From positions 3,596,001 to 3,660,000 of the forward strand of contig OY987243.1 of NCBI GenBank assembly GCA_963920765.1: 64,000 nt of DNA, written 5' to 3'. The stretch's first letter is position 1; the number at the start of each line of letters is the position of its first letter. Made by a program: the position numbers and the translations under genes. Positions 12,694 through 23,499 of the stretch are shown piece by piece. The notes beneath the pieces were generated by a model, which made no database searches, was not told where the DNA came from, and worked only from the letters and a program-made list of their open reading frames with translations. Source of the stretch: Ulota crispa (lineage: Eukaryota > Streptophyta > Bryopsida > Orthotrichales > Orthotrichaceae).

Positions 12694-13050
12694 AAATTAC
12701 CTCATGACTCATTTTTTGACCACTTGGAGGCATATGCAACTCTCTAATTATTAAGAATTCACATGGTTTACAACTTGGAGGATGTTAATTTGTTTTTTAT
12801 TTTTTGTGACTTTGTTGTTGTTATCAAATCCTTTAGTTTTTTTTATTACAGTAGTTATTGATGAAAATATTGTAATATTAATAAATATTAATATAGTGTA
12901 AAATGTTGAGAAATTAGTGTTTGGGCAACATGAATGCAATATATGGTATAATTCAATCTCTTGGTGGTTAATATTTAAAATTTTCCACTGCAGGTGGAAT
13001 TGTTGAACATCAGTTCTTTTCCACCCTGGCCCCACATGGACATATGTGCA
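12694..13050. repeat. half copy of repeat family E
   Basis: The block ATTACCTCATGACTCATTTT, the CCACTTGGAGGCATATGCAA stretch and the following T-rich interior recur at 14514-14790. The opposite arm is absent here, so this is a truncated copy. Confidence 0.5.
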
Positions 13051-13051
13051 G

Positions 13052-13801
13052 TAAGGTAGGAACACCCATAAGCGTCAGTGTCCCCATAACCGTCACCTAT
13101 GAAATCTTGGAAAATATGTGGATATGAATAGATGTAATTACAAGGATGTACAACATGTGAACATGAAACCTTAGTGTTGGTTATGGGTGCAATGGCAATT
13201 TGCTCTTCAAAAATTCACAACTTTTTCTCACAGTATCCAAATAATACATTAGGGGTAGTCATGGCTTCTTAGAGAATGAAAAGAGAATGGAGATTGAGAA
13301 GTTGTGGAGAGAAAGGAGGAGCCAATAGGAGCTTGTTCTTCGTGAAAATGCTGTGACACCCCTATTTGTGTGTTTTGGAAAATGAGAATGGAGAATGAAG
13401 AATGGTTTACTTAAAGAAAGGTAGCACGTTCAGCTATTGGAGGAGCAGAAATAGTTAGCATGAAAAGCGGTTCATGAACGGGGAAAACGTGTAGATCATG
13501 GTAAGAAGTTCACATGCTAACTCATTCTTCACTCCATTCTTCACCTCCGGAGGAGAATAATGGAGCTCTAAAAAGTTTAGCACGCTAATGAAAAGGCCCG
13601 CTGCAGCAACCACTAGTGACTCGGCACGTAGACATTCTTAATCTTCACACTCGATCGAGGAAGTACCGTGATTACCCTTATTGAAAAGTACAAACTTTTT
13701 TTTTTTCTATTCCTAATAGGATCCTATAATTTGCTAGTTGTTTATTAATAGTCATCATGTTCAAAACCCTTAGTTTGACGTTTATGGGTGCTCCTACCTT
13801 A
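13052..13801. repeat. MITE family D copy 1, interrupted
   Basis: The ends TAAGGTAGGAACACCCATAA and the inverted TTATGGGTGCTCCTACCTTA bound the element, with TA at each edge. The interior (CTCACAGTATCCAAATAATA, CCTAATAGGATCCTATAATT) matches the 309-bp copy at 49915-50223. The extra length is the insertion at 13252-13677. Confidence 0.7.
13252..13677. repeat. MITE nested in family D, TTA duplication
   Basis: The element runs from GGGGTAGTCATGG to CCGTGATTACCC and is flanked by TTA at 13249-13251 and 13678-13680. The uninterrupted copy at 49915-50223 acts as the empty site. Short imperfect inverted ends with a 3-bp TTA duplication suggest PIF/Harbinger. No coding frame. Confidence 0.6.
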
Positions 13802-14480
13802 AACCAAGCCAACAAGTTGCGGTCGAAGGATTCGAGGATCCACTTGCAATTTTGCCCAGGATGGGAATCTGAAAATCAGCAGCCTCCAATGGCTTTCCCC
13901 TTTAGAACAGAATAAATAAATGCTGGGTGGGAAATGAATCACGTTACCTTCTCCTGAGGAACCTGCCCGATTTTTTGATGGCGGGGCAGGCTGCAATTGG
14001 CTTCCTCCGGTGGAAATAATAATACCCCAAGGCCCGAGTGTGGACGGGGGACGCCCGCTTGTCCACTGGACCCGGAAAAGCTCGATTCCGAGGGACGGGC
14101 TAGTATGGAGCCTTGACCGCCTTCCGGAGTTCCGGTAGAATGTGAGATTCCGCTACTGGCAACCTGGAGTCATGAAACTCATGACTGTAGTAGCCTGCCA
14201 CCTTGCCAGAACTATTATTGCAGGTTCTAAATCTAGGCTGTAATTGCATTCGAAAATCACCGAATTGGGCATCGGCCTCGTCTTTCTGTTCTTTCATTGA
14301 TTTCAGAATACCAGCGACCGCTGGACTGGCGAACACAAGTCGCCACGTTCCGAGAGGCTCTGTCCTTTTAGCCCCTGTCCCTGGCTCGCTTTCCGAGGAG
14401 GATGCCTGTTCAAACTTCCTCAAGGTAAATAACTCTAAATGAGAAGTTACTAGTCTCACTGAATATTGCATTTAGGTTGC
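13802..14480 (-). other. GC-rich segment, possible captured gene fragment
   Basis: Composition rises sharply against AT-rich repeat flanks. A 123-codon minus frame (14471-14100) encodes a non-repetitive, protein-like sequence including TEPLGTWRLVFASPAV and GILKSMKEQKDEADAQ, with no domain I can name. It lies between family D and family E elements. Either it is a real exon of an undetected gene or a host gene piece carried by a transposon. A second GC-rich minus frame (13996-13799) adjoins it. Confidence 0.35.
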
Positions 14481-14513
14481 CTTGGCAAATAGGTTACTTT
14501 GGCTTATCTCAGT

Positions 14514-16064
14514 AAGTTACTTCATGACTCATCATTTGGCCACTTGGAGGCACATGCAACTCACTAAATATTTAGATTTCACATGGTTTGTGATTTGGAA
14601 GCCATTAGTTTTTTTTTTTTTTTTTTTTTTTTTGCTTTATTGTTGTTGATAGGCTATCTAAAAATGGTTTGTTGTAATGATTTTGGATGAAAGATATTGT
14701 AGCAACAGTAAATATTTATATAGTGTGAAATGACAAGAAATTAGTGTGGGGCAACCTAAACGCAATATTCAGTGTAGTCCACAAATGTTAGAGAATCTTT
14801 GATGTTCAGTTGAATAAGGTTCTATTCTTAGAAAGTATCACATGGAAGCTGTGGGAGTTTTAAAGCCCCTTTCACACAACATGTACACCAAATAGTGCAT
14901 TTAGATTGCCCCACACTAATTTCTTGACATTTTTACATACTTTAATTATTTAAGGCTGCTACAGTAATTTTCAGCAATAATTATTGTAATGAGCAACTTT
15001 TAACCCCTAAAGGACCATGGCCTTTATTTTGTCAAAAAACACTCAAAACTGCCACCTCTATGGCAAAAAGTAAAAAAGTTTGAAAATTAGGCATTTTGCA
15101 TATCTGACCGTAGGATCTTGTGCTAAACTACTATAAAAAATATGTTGTTCAAACCTCAAGAACTTTGACCGCACAAATTGGAAGATATACGCACTTAAAG
15201 TGTTAAAAACAACTTTTTTTGCACCTTGATTGACTAGATTTTTTAACTTTGAAAATTTTTAACTTAAAATTTTTGCACCACAGAGTTTGGAATTCTATTT
15301 TTGCATGGTGGGAAGTTGAGTTAGGAATCTTGGGAAAAAATTTGAAAAAACAATACTTAATTTTCATTCTTTAAAAAACATTAGGTAGAAGAAGGTATGA
15401 GATTGAACAAAAACTTAAACTGCTAATAACCCTGCAATGGAATTGAAAGGCTATAATCCCAATGGTGAGATTGTTCTAGAAAGCAAACTTCACCCTCTCT
15501 GACAATTTTTTTAAAAAAAATGTTAAACTTGCATTCAAAAATGAAGTTTATAAGTTATTTTTTTAAGAAGATGCTTGAATTGCCCAAAAAACAAGATTGT
15601 CCATAACTTTCTCATAACTAGTCCAAATGGAATGAATCAAAGCTTCAGATGTACAAAAAGATATAATCTATAAGAAAAAAAATTAATTTTTTTTTTCAAG
15701 TTTTTATAAGGATTATTTTTGCTGCCCCTAGTTCCCAAATTTGTGCTTATTTGAGCATAACTTTTGCATTCTGGCATGGATTGGAATAAAAATTAGATTC
15801 TCCAAAAGCTAATGTGTTTTTCTATCTTCAAAAAAAGTTTCAAAAAATTAAAACAAAATTTGAAGCTGTAGGTACCTGCCCAAAATCCTATTTGTCCCCC
15901 ATAGGGACAATGGTCCTTTAGGGGTTAAAGGCCATGGCAACAATAACACATCTATAAAAAAAAAATTAGTCCCTTCATGAGGTAAACCATGTGAAATTCT
16001 AATATCTAAAGAGTTACATGCATATCCAAGTAGCCAAGTCATGAGTCATGAGGTAATTTCCTAA
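14514..16064. repeat. repeat family E copy 2, interrupted
   Basis: The left arm begins AGTTACTTCATGACTCATCA and the right arm ends ATGAGTCATGAGGTAATTTC, its inverted form. A family A element (15000-15928) is inserted between the arms. The left part includes a run of more than 20 T near 14610-14632. No target duplication was resolved and there is no coding content. Confidence 0.55.
15000..15928. repeat. TTAA element, family A copy 3, nested in family E
   Basis: TTAACCCCTAAAGGACCATG at the left and the inverted ATGGTCCTTTAGGGGTTAA at the right give a 929-bp element with TTAA at both edges. The right subterminal region (CTGCCCAAAATCCTATTTGT) is typical of family A, while the left interior is divergent. 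Non-coding. Confidence 0.75.
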
Positions 16065-16082
16065 GGTAAGGCAACCTAATTG

Positions 16083-16971
16083 TTAACCCTTAAAGGCCCA
16101 AGTGGCCCCTTGAGGGCCAAGTGGGGTTTTGGGCATGTACTTATAACTAAACTACTTTGTGTGATTTTTTGAAACTTTTTTAAGCGACAGGGAATTCAAA
16201 GATATACGTGGACATCTAATTTTTTCTTCATTTTGACATTTATTGAAGAAGTTATGCATGAATTTTTGGAAAATGGGGGAGGGTAGGCAGCCCAAAAACT
16301 TATTTAAAATTTGCACTTTTTAAAATAAAATTCTGAAATTGGAGTTCTTTACATTTATGTATACGTGGGAAGCTTTTACTCATTCAATTTTGATTGATGA
16401 GATGAAAGTTATGAGAAATTTTAGTGTGCAGGTAGATATGGGACTCCCTAACCTCCATTCCTTTTGCCTCTTGTAAAATTTGATGCTTTAATTTTTTTAG
16501 CTCTTTATATATATATTTTTATTGCTTCTTTAAAAAAAAAGTAGTAGTAGACTAAGATTCCTTGGTTTTGCCCTTTGGATCAAAACATTTCAGATTTCTG
16601 AATTTTACGTAAATCCTCCAATTTTGCCTAGTGTATATGCAAATTTCATGGCCTTACGGCATAACAAGATTTTACAAAGTATGATTCAAACTTCCAATTT
16701 CATTTGAAAATTCTCCCACACTTACCTAACTTGGTCTTCTACATGGAAAAAATAAACCTCAACTTTACATAGAGCAACTTTTTTGATAAAAGAGAGGTCA
16801 AAGGCTTCTAAATTTTTTGGGTAACAAGGAAAAAAAAAACAATTTTTTCACATTAGATGTTAGTACGTCACTCCTCTACATCTAGAATGAGCTGATTTTT
16901 TTCCTACAAGTACATTCCATAGTCTAGGGCAAGATCTTACGATTTGATTTGCTTGGGCCTTTAGGGGTTAA
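16083..16971. repeat. TTAA element, family A copy 4
   Basis: The ends TTAACCCTTAAAGGCCCAAG and GGGCCTTTAGGGGTTAA bound 889 bp. The interior shows the family A layout, including TTTTGGGCATGTACTTATAA near the left end and CATAGTCTAGGGCAAGATCT near the right. It is the most nearly complete plus-orientation copy and was used to delimit the broken ones. Confidence 0.8.
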
Positions 16972-16978
16972 GGCAACC

Positions 16979-18117
16979 TTAACCTTTTAAAGACCACATA
17001 CATTTTCCCAAAATCCATTAGAAACCGAGGCAATAAAATTAGATGTGCATTTGAATCAAATATGGACCCAATTTGAATAATCCAACCATACATATGTGAA
17101 GGACACCTTGTTTATTGTAATGTATCAAAATTTCAGCTAGATCTATCGTTGGAGGTGAAATATTATAATGATTGACTAAGCCGTATATGAAAAATCTCTA
17201 GTTTTCATGCTTGTGTGGTTTTGAATGTTGACCTCTGAACGGCCCATCGGCCATCTCTAGCAGTATGTACGACTATATATACAGCCGTATTTGAGCTGCT
17301 TTGAGGGCTTTCCAAAAAAAATTATGCATCCACGATCGTACAACGCTTCAATATGTACGGTTATAACACTTAATTTTTAGCTAATTCAAATTTCTAAATA
17401 TTGATTGCGATTGTATTTGGTACCGTGTCTCTAGAGCCCAAGGGCCCTTCAAGGGTTAATGCTTCATGCAAGCTTTGGTTGAGAAGAGCCTTACATTTCT
17501 AGAAAGCAAGTTTTCCCACCTTTCCAACAAGACTAGTTTCACACAAAATAGACAAAAATAGTAATCACAAGGTGTAGCTAAGTCAACAAAAAAGGTCAAA
17601 AATCCCATTTTCTTTGCTGCCTTAAAACGATTCTACAAAAAAATTGATAAGTGTTATGGAAAGTCCAATCGGTGAAAGCAGTCAAGATTGGCCTTAAATG
17701 TAGGATGAATTTTCTTTTAATAAAATGATAGTATCATTTTAATGGATTCTCAAATACTATAATTGTTCTATTGCCATATAGAGAAACAATACAAGCATAT
17801 TCCTTAAGCAGTTTGATTTTTTTAAGATTGCACAACTGAAATGTGGCATTCTTCTTGGATGTTTGATGTATTGTGTTGTTGCTTTGATCCATCTTTGACC
17901 AAATATGGATACGTATTTTGAGGCCATGATGTATAAACACCATTATTTATCAACTCACATATTTGATTCCATTGTCATTTCTTGGATTGGATGCAAAATT
18001 CTTGTGATCACAAGCATTCTTCAAGATTTTTTTCCAAATTGTTGAGCAATTTTATTGTGTAGGCCAAAAACTTCTCTCCCAAACCAAAATATGGTTCAGT
18101 GGTCTCTAAAGGGTTAA
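16979..18117. repeat. TTAA element, family C copy 1
   Basis: It begins TTAACCTTTTAAAGACCACA and ends GTGGTCTCTAAAGGGTTAA. The interior (TTTCAGCTAGATCTATCGTT, TGTTGTTGCTTTGATCCATC) matches the copy at 50616-52097. Net length without the nested element is about 910 bp. Both TIRs carry a second, internal TTAA-like site. Non-coding. Confidence 0.75.
17228..17459. repeat. small TTAA element nested in family C copy 1
   Basis: The sequence TTGACCTCTGAACGGCCC to GGGCCCTTCAAGGGTTAA interrupts family C at a site that reads GTTAACC uninterrupted at 51099-51105 in the other copy. The left TTAA has decayed to TTGA. Length is 232 bp with no frame. Confidence 0.65.
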
Positions 18118-18781
18118 CGTCATATTTGGTGTAGAGGTGAGAAGCCATGTACAATATTTTAGCCAATAAAAACTACAAAATTTGAGGAGACCAAACAATG
18201 TCAATTTATATTGGAAATTTTATTCCAAAGGACAAGAAAAATAAAAAATGAGGTGGAACACTAATGTGTCATCTGTGGCAATAATAGTGCAAAAATTTTG
18301 GGTCCTTGGAATTATGATCAAGCTCCGTAAAAGAGGTGGGCCTGATTATAAAATAGAAGGACCATTTGGGCAAAATTCTCATAATCAATCATTTTAATTT
18401 TGATTTTTTTTTAAAGCTAAAAATACAATACTTAATTTTATGACCTCTTCTAGTTTACATTACAACCAAAGTTGTTGCCTCCAAAGGCCAGCCTTTCAAG
18501 TAGGATGACGCTTTTTCATGAGCGTAAATTGGTGAGCGTGTGAGCAGTAAGCCAAGATTGGTGAGCAAGCATTAATTTTGAGCTCAAAATCAATTGAAAT
18601 ACTAAAAAAACAAGTTTTTCAAGAGATAAAAGTTAAAAAACACACAATTATAGAGCCTTATGTACATAGTTATAAGTGCAATTGAGTATTTTGACAAAAA
18701 TATATAAGTTCATGCTCATGGATCTAGCTCACAATATAGCATTCTCTGATATGTGTAAGAGAACAAAGATTGAGCATGAAT
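18118..18781. other. no gene seen
   Basis: AT-rich DNA. A GGTGAGCGTGTGAGCAGTAA stretch near 18530 resembles sequence near 26365 (GGTGAGTCGTGAGCATAGAG), hinting at another old repeat. Nothing codes. Confidence 0.35.
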
Positions 18782-18784
18782 TTA

Positions 18785-19193
18785 GGGAATTGATATGTGC
18801 ACACCGGAGGGTTGATATTTGCACACCCCCCTAGGGAATAAACTATTGATTTCTTCCATGAAAAAGCTGAATTTGAGAATTTTGAATTTAGATTTGAATT
18901 GAGAAACTATGATTTAGTCTAAAACCATAAAAAAGGTTGTAATTGAACAACATCCAATGAAAAAGCTTAGCTAGGGGGAAAAGTGTTACATTTACTTTTG
19001 TTTGTAAAAAAATAAACTTTTTCATTAGATGTTGTTCAATTGCAACCTTCTGCACAATTCTAGACTAAATCGTCATCTCTTAGTCCAAATCTCAAGTCAA
19101 AATTCTCAAATTCAGCTTTTTTCATGGTAGAAATTCAAAATTTACCCCCCTTTATGTGTAAATATCAACCTCAATTTGCACATATCAATTCCT
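18785..19193. repeat. palindromic MITE, family M copy 1
   Basis: The ends GGGAATTGATATGTGCACAC and TTTGCACATATCAATTCC are inverted, and the arms continue almost to the middle (GAACAACATCCAATGAAAAA against its complement). Copies occur at 44558-44967 and 47817-48213. TTA occurs at both edges here, though another copy shows a 9-bp duplication, so the superfamily is unsettled. Confidence 0.7.
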
Positions 19194-19291
19194 TTAATTT
19201 TTAATTTATGAAAATAGATTTTGAAACTCCGGTTACAAAGAAGTAGAGAAGCATGAAGCCTCCGGTGCAAGAAGAACCAACACTCCAACGG

Positions 19292-19620
19292 TAAGGTAGA
19301 CGGCTCATAAACCGTGCACCGTCTTAAACCGTGCACCTTCTTAAATGTACCTTGCACATACATGTTGTCTTTTACGGTTTTCAGTAATGTACAAATAGTG
19401 TACGTTTAAGAAGGTGCACGATTTTAGAGCCCTATGACTTTCCACTTCAAAATTTCATAATTAATTTTACAAAGCTCCAAAAAATATGAAACAAGTTGAG
19501 TTAGATGGCAATTCCTCTTGTCTTTCAAGCAAAATTTACTTAAAAATATTTCAAGACGTTTCACCTCCTCAAAATTCAGTTTCAGCCCTTAGATGCCCGG
19601 TTCTTGAGCCGTCTACCTTA
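19292..19620. repeat. MITE family J copy 1
   Basis: TAAGGTAGACGGCTCATAAA at the left and the inverted form ending CCGTCTACCTTA at the right give about 329 bp. The interior AAAATTTCATAATTAATTTT block is shared with 20453-20782 and 59152-59481. The TA at each edge suggests a TA target. The right edge overlaps a TTAACCCCTAAGTGACATGA motif at 19618, a solitary TTAA-class end with no partner that I could find. Confidence 0.7.
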
Positions 19621-19629
19621 ACCCCTAAG

Positions 19630-20450
19630 TGACATGAGATTTCCGGATTGCGGAGAGACTCCAGTAAGCAGGCCAACTTTACACATTATTTGTCAATCAT
19701 CAAAGGGTTTAGAAGCCAATCGGACCGTACAATGTGGGAGGGAAGTTTGGTCCATGTACACTCAAAATAATTCAGCCGTTAATTTTGGTTTTCACAGACA
19801 GATTTTTGTGTTGGACAGGAGTACAGAATTGCAAAAAAATCTCGGAAATTAGGTGCAAAATTACTTGGGGTGGCTATTCCCCCACCCGGGACTCCGAATT
19901 TGTATTGACGCCTAACTAGAAAAAGTGGCTGGCTAACATAACCTCAAGCTCTGCGTTGAAAAAACATGAAAAGCTCATAAGGTCTACTCTACTCAATGGA
20001 GGTTCGGCAACCATGTCGAGGTGGTGCACTTCAAGGTTGTCATTCGCACAAATAGACCAAAAAAAGAGTTATGTAACTTTGGAAGATCTAATCGGTGGAT
20101 TCAAAGCCTGATGTGGTCTGCAACCACCCAAAAAAAGTTGGAAGAAATCCATCGGGTACATCTCTGGGTGAGAGACAAGAAACGCAGTAGTCGAAGGAGT
20201 TCACAAGAAACCCAGTGTTCCGTTGGGCAAGGAAGGCGCGAACTGGACGCTTGGGCAAAGCCGTGCATGACGTAGCACGCGAGAGTCCTGGCTTTGCTTG
20301 GGATGATGGACGCCGACCAACGGCCACAAATGTTGACTATGTGGCAGCAATGACTTTTGGCTCCTATTAAGTAAAAACGATTGCCGACCCAAGGAAATAT
20401 GAAATTGGCATTGGATTGTCCAATTTTTTAGCTTAGGATGCTTATTTAGG
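19630..20450. other. unassigned, several unrecognised frames
   Basis: Composition is less AT-rich than the neighbours at about 20000-20330. Frames on both strands (plus 20021-20275, minus 20327-20088) overlap each other and neither shows a recognisable domain. It may be an old transposon body belonging to the solitary end at 19618. No gene can be supported. Confidence 0.3.
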
Positions 20451-20452
20451 AC

Positions 20453-20782
20453 TAAGGTAGTATGCTCATATTTCGCTCATGCTCTAAAATCGTTCACTTT
20501 TTCAAATGTACTCTATTGGTACATGTTTTATTCACAGCTTTTCAACAATGTACATGGGGCGAACATTTGAGAAGTGGGCAGTTTTAGAGCACCTATGACC
20601 TTTCCACTTCAAAATTTCATAACTAATTCCACAAAGCTCCATAAAATATGAAAACACTTGGGATAGATACCAATTCCTCTTGTCTTTCAAGGAAAATTTA
20701 TTGAAAATTACTTCAAAAAATTTCACCTCCCCAAAATTTAGTTTCAACCCTTAGATGAACGATTTACGAGCACACTACCTTA
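20453..20782. repeat. MITE family J copy 2
   Basis: It is bounded by TAAGGTAGTATGCTCAT and the inverted GAGCACACTACCTTA, 330 bp. The internal CCACTTCAAAATTTCATAAC and TCTTTCAAGGAAAATTTATT blocks match the other J copies. The minus frame at 20532-20747 lies inside and is not a gene. Confidence 0.7.
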
Positions 20783-21432
20783 GTTCCAATTATTGGGAAG
20801 GTTTTGGACAATTTTCAAATACAAAAGCTAAGTATTTTGAGTGATTGGGTCAATTGTGACTAATGTGACTAATACCCCTTAGGGGCATTAGTCACATTAG
20901 TCACAATTGAGTAAATTGGCCACAACATTTGTGTGGGTGGGTGAAATTTTCTAAGTATTTGTGTGTATGTTGTTTACTGTACTATGCACCTATGTGCAAG
21001 TTTGAGGGAGCATTGGACACTTTTTGGATTTTAAAAAAAAAAATTGATTGTTTTACCTCCCAATCCAAGAAAAATTGGAGTTGGCATTGAGTTGTCCAAA
21101 TTTTAGCTTTGGATATTTATTTATGACTACTTCTAACTATTAGGAAGTTTTGGGACAATTTTCAAATACAAAAGGCAAGTATTTTGGGAGATTGGTTGTG
21201 ACTAATGTGACTAAATACCTCTTGGGGGCATTAGTCACAATTGAATAGGGAAGAAGCTCTTGGAAAATTTTGCTACCAAGTATTGGGTAGTTTGTATTAC
21301 ACACTTTGTCTGCACTTACAAAAATGTGCAGTATGGGAATATGAAGTCGCTTTGAAAAACAACTACTATAAAGATACTAAATGCCGCAGTAGCAATCTAC
21401 GTAAATACTGTTGTAAAGAACTACAGTAATTC
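20783..21432. other. no gene; short palindromes
   Basis: The segment carries two related inverted repeats built from GTGACTAATGTGACTAA: one at about 20861-20912 centred on CCCCTTAGGGG, a second decayed one near 21187-21243. The surrounding blocks (TTGGGACAATTTTCAAATAC) also repeat, indicating a local duplication of about 320 bp. No gene was seen. Confidence 0.45.
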
Positions 21433-21639
21433 TCAATTTGTTGCCAACCATGCTAGATAGGAAACAAAGTCTGCATTGTATTGATCCTCAAGATGCAAAT
21501 TTGAGGCAAATACGACCGCAGGTGACATATCGCCTCTAGGCTGAATATTTGATTCATGTTGGAGCCTTTGCTCCACTTGAGCAACCTGCAGAAGACACTC
21601 CCAAATCAAACTTGTATGACCTCTGATCAAAAACATACC

Positions 21640-23478
21640 TTGGCGGCAAACTTAGGATTACTGTGAACAAGGCCAAGACATGTTTTTTCACACAAGAACT
21701 CTCTTGCACAACCGGGACAAAACCAATTCTATTTTCTTTCGCAAATCTGGCACTTCTTTCTTTGCATACCAGCCAACTTTGACTCATGAATTCTGCGGTC
21801 TGAAATGTTGAACGTTCCACCCATTCAACCTAGTTGAAATGCTGGTCCAATCAGCCATGATGCAATCTCGTAATGAAAGTCTGATCTGGACATGGGCCAC
21901 AATTTATGGCGACCTTTTTCATGCTGCTCCATCCAATGTGCTTTGTACAATACATAAGCATTATCCAATGAAAATATCTAGGATGAAGAACAAAAGCTGA
22001 TGCCACCACTTAAGGATCATAATTTGGACAATATACTCTACATGACATTGATCTACAACATCTACTCCCCTCATCATCTCTTAATACTCTTTTTGGATGG
22101 GGGATGTTGGATACTCTGATCTATGCCTACTTACCCAATGGAGGCATGTGCATCCTGCAGCTATAGGATCTGATGATGTACTCAAAAAAAAGACTGTACA
22201 TCCATCAAACCAAATGCAAGCAGCCATGCAATGTGATATGTGCATTGCGGCTACTACTGTGCCTCTTGGAAGGTTGGCCTTAGCATACTCTGCCAAGTGA
22301 CTTGGCATTCCTACTCAATTAGCCCTTACAATTCCAGTGAACCAAGTGCCAACAGCCAGAAGAGCATCAGCTAAAAGGGGTGAACTGAAAAACCGATCAG
22401 TCACTACTACATGACCAAGTCCTATAAGGTCAGACACTAAGTTCAAAACAACATTCTTCCCTAGGTCTTTCTCACCCTTTGGATTCTTAAGCCCCTCATA
22501 TACTATTAAATTGTACATGTAGCGAGACTTGCTACTAGCATAGCACCAAATTTTTATCCCATATTTCACTGGCTTATCTTTCATGTATTTTTTGATGTCA
22601 CATCTCCTCCCTTTGTAAGCTATCATTATTTCATCACACACTAGGTACTTATCACAATTGTAGGCAGCTTTGGATTTGGCCACAAAATTTTCTACCAACC
22701 ACTTGCATTTCCCAATCTTGTCATAACTTGCGTCATTTTTGTCCCGCACTAACAACTGATAATTGACCAAGTGAATGCAAGATAGGATTTGCTCAAATCG
22801 AGTTCTCTTCATCACATGCTTCACTACAAGACAACCGTTGAACTTCTTCATAGACCAATAAGACCGAATTGTTGGTTGTTTTAATCCCATCAACACACAA
22901 ACGCCCAGTCATGCTCTCGACTCAACTACCGTAAGTGTATGCTATTTTTCTCAACCATTCAACACACCGGGCTCTTCAGCATGTTCTTGCATTGCATATG
23001 CATTTGATTCTCAGCATATTCTAGCCAAATCGGCTTCAGACCAATATAAGTTGAAGAACTTGTGAACAGGTACTGGACGGTGGCTGTGTTTGCGACTCGG
23101 ACTAGGACTTGGACCAGTAAAAGTCTCCCTATCACCAACTAGCATTGTCTCTACAAAGTTCCAATGATCATCTGCATAACATGTTTCAAAGGAACATTCA
23201 TCGAAGACCACATCATATAGAGGACCCACCTCATCAAAGAGATCAGGTTCATGTTGCTCCCGATTTGAGTTAGCGGCATCTGAGTCGCCAACAAAGTCCA
23301 AGTATTGGGCTGACCAATCTGGATTAGAGTCATCTCCATCCTTGTTTGAGTTGTTGCTTGAATGTAGTGCATGCGGCAACAAGGAATCTGGGTAAGTTAT
23401 CTGAATTTGGGGGCTACTGGAGGGACCCAGCGGCAAAGCTTCTGGTGTCAAAGGTGGGAACTCTAAGTCACCTGCCAC
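21640..23478 (-). pseudogene. piggyBac-type transposase relic (DDE_Tnp_1_7)
   Basis: Transposases of this family cut and paste DNA at TTAA. Reading on the minus strand, an acidic N-terminal region (from the ATG at 23478) leads to FNLYWSEADLARIC, then after stop codons to RFEQILSCIHLVN, CDEIMIAYKGRR, KPVKYGIKIWCYAS and VVTDRFFSSPLLADAL (22896-22315). Further on, split by stops, come RGVDVVDQ, KWWHQLLFFILDIFI and, after a frame change, a Cys-rich C terminus (CQIC, FCPGC, FLCEKTCLGLVH) near 21760-21640. This order matches the piggyBac core plus zinc-binding tail. Candidate catalytic Asp residues are in VTDRF and GVDVVDQ. At least four stops and a frameshift make it dead. Flanking TTAA ends of its own element were not found. 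Confidence 0.85.
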
Positions 23479-23499
23479 AAGGAATTGACTGAGCCCTCC

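Noticed and set aside
14609..14632. Long T run as a regulatory or terminator signal
   Set aside because: It is a homopolymer inside family E with no gene upstream; more likely simple-repeat expansion.
20861..20912. GTGACTAATGTGACTAA palindrome as a transcription terminator
   Set aside because: The genome is eukaryotic, no gene ends there, and a decayed copy nearby shows it belongs to a local duplicated repeat.
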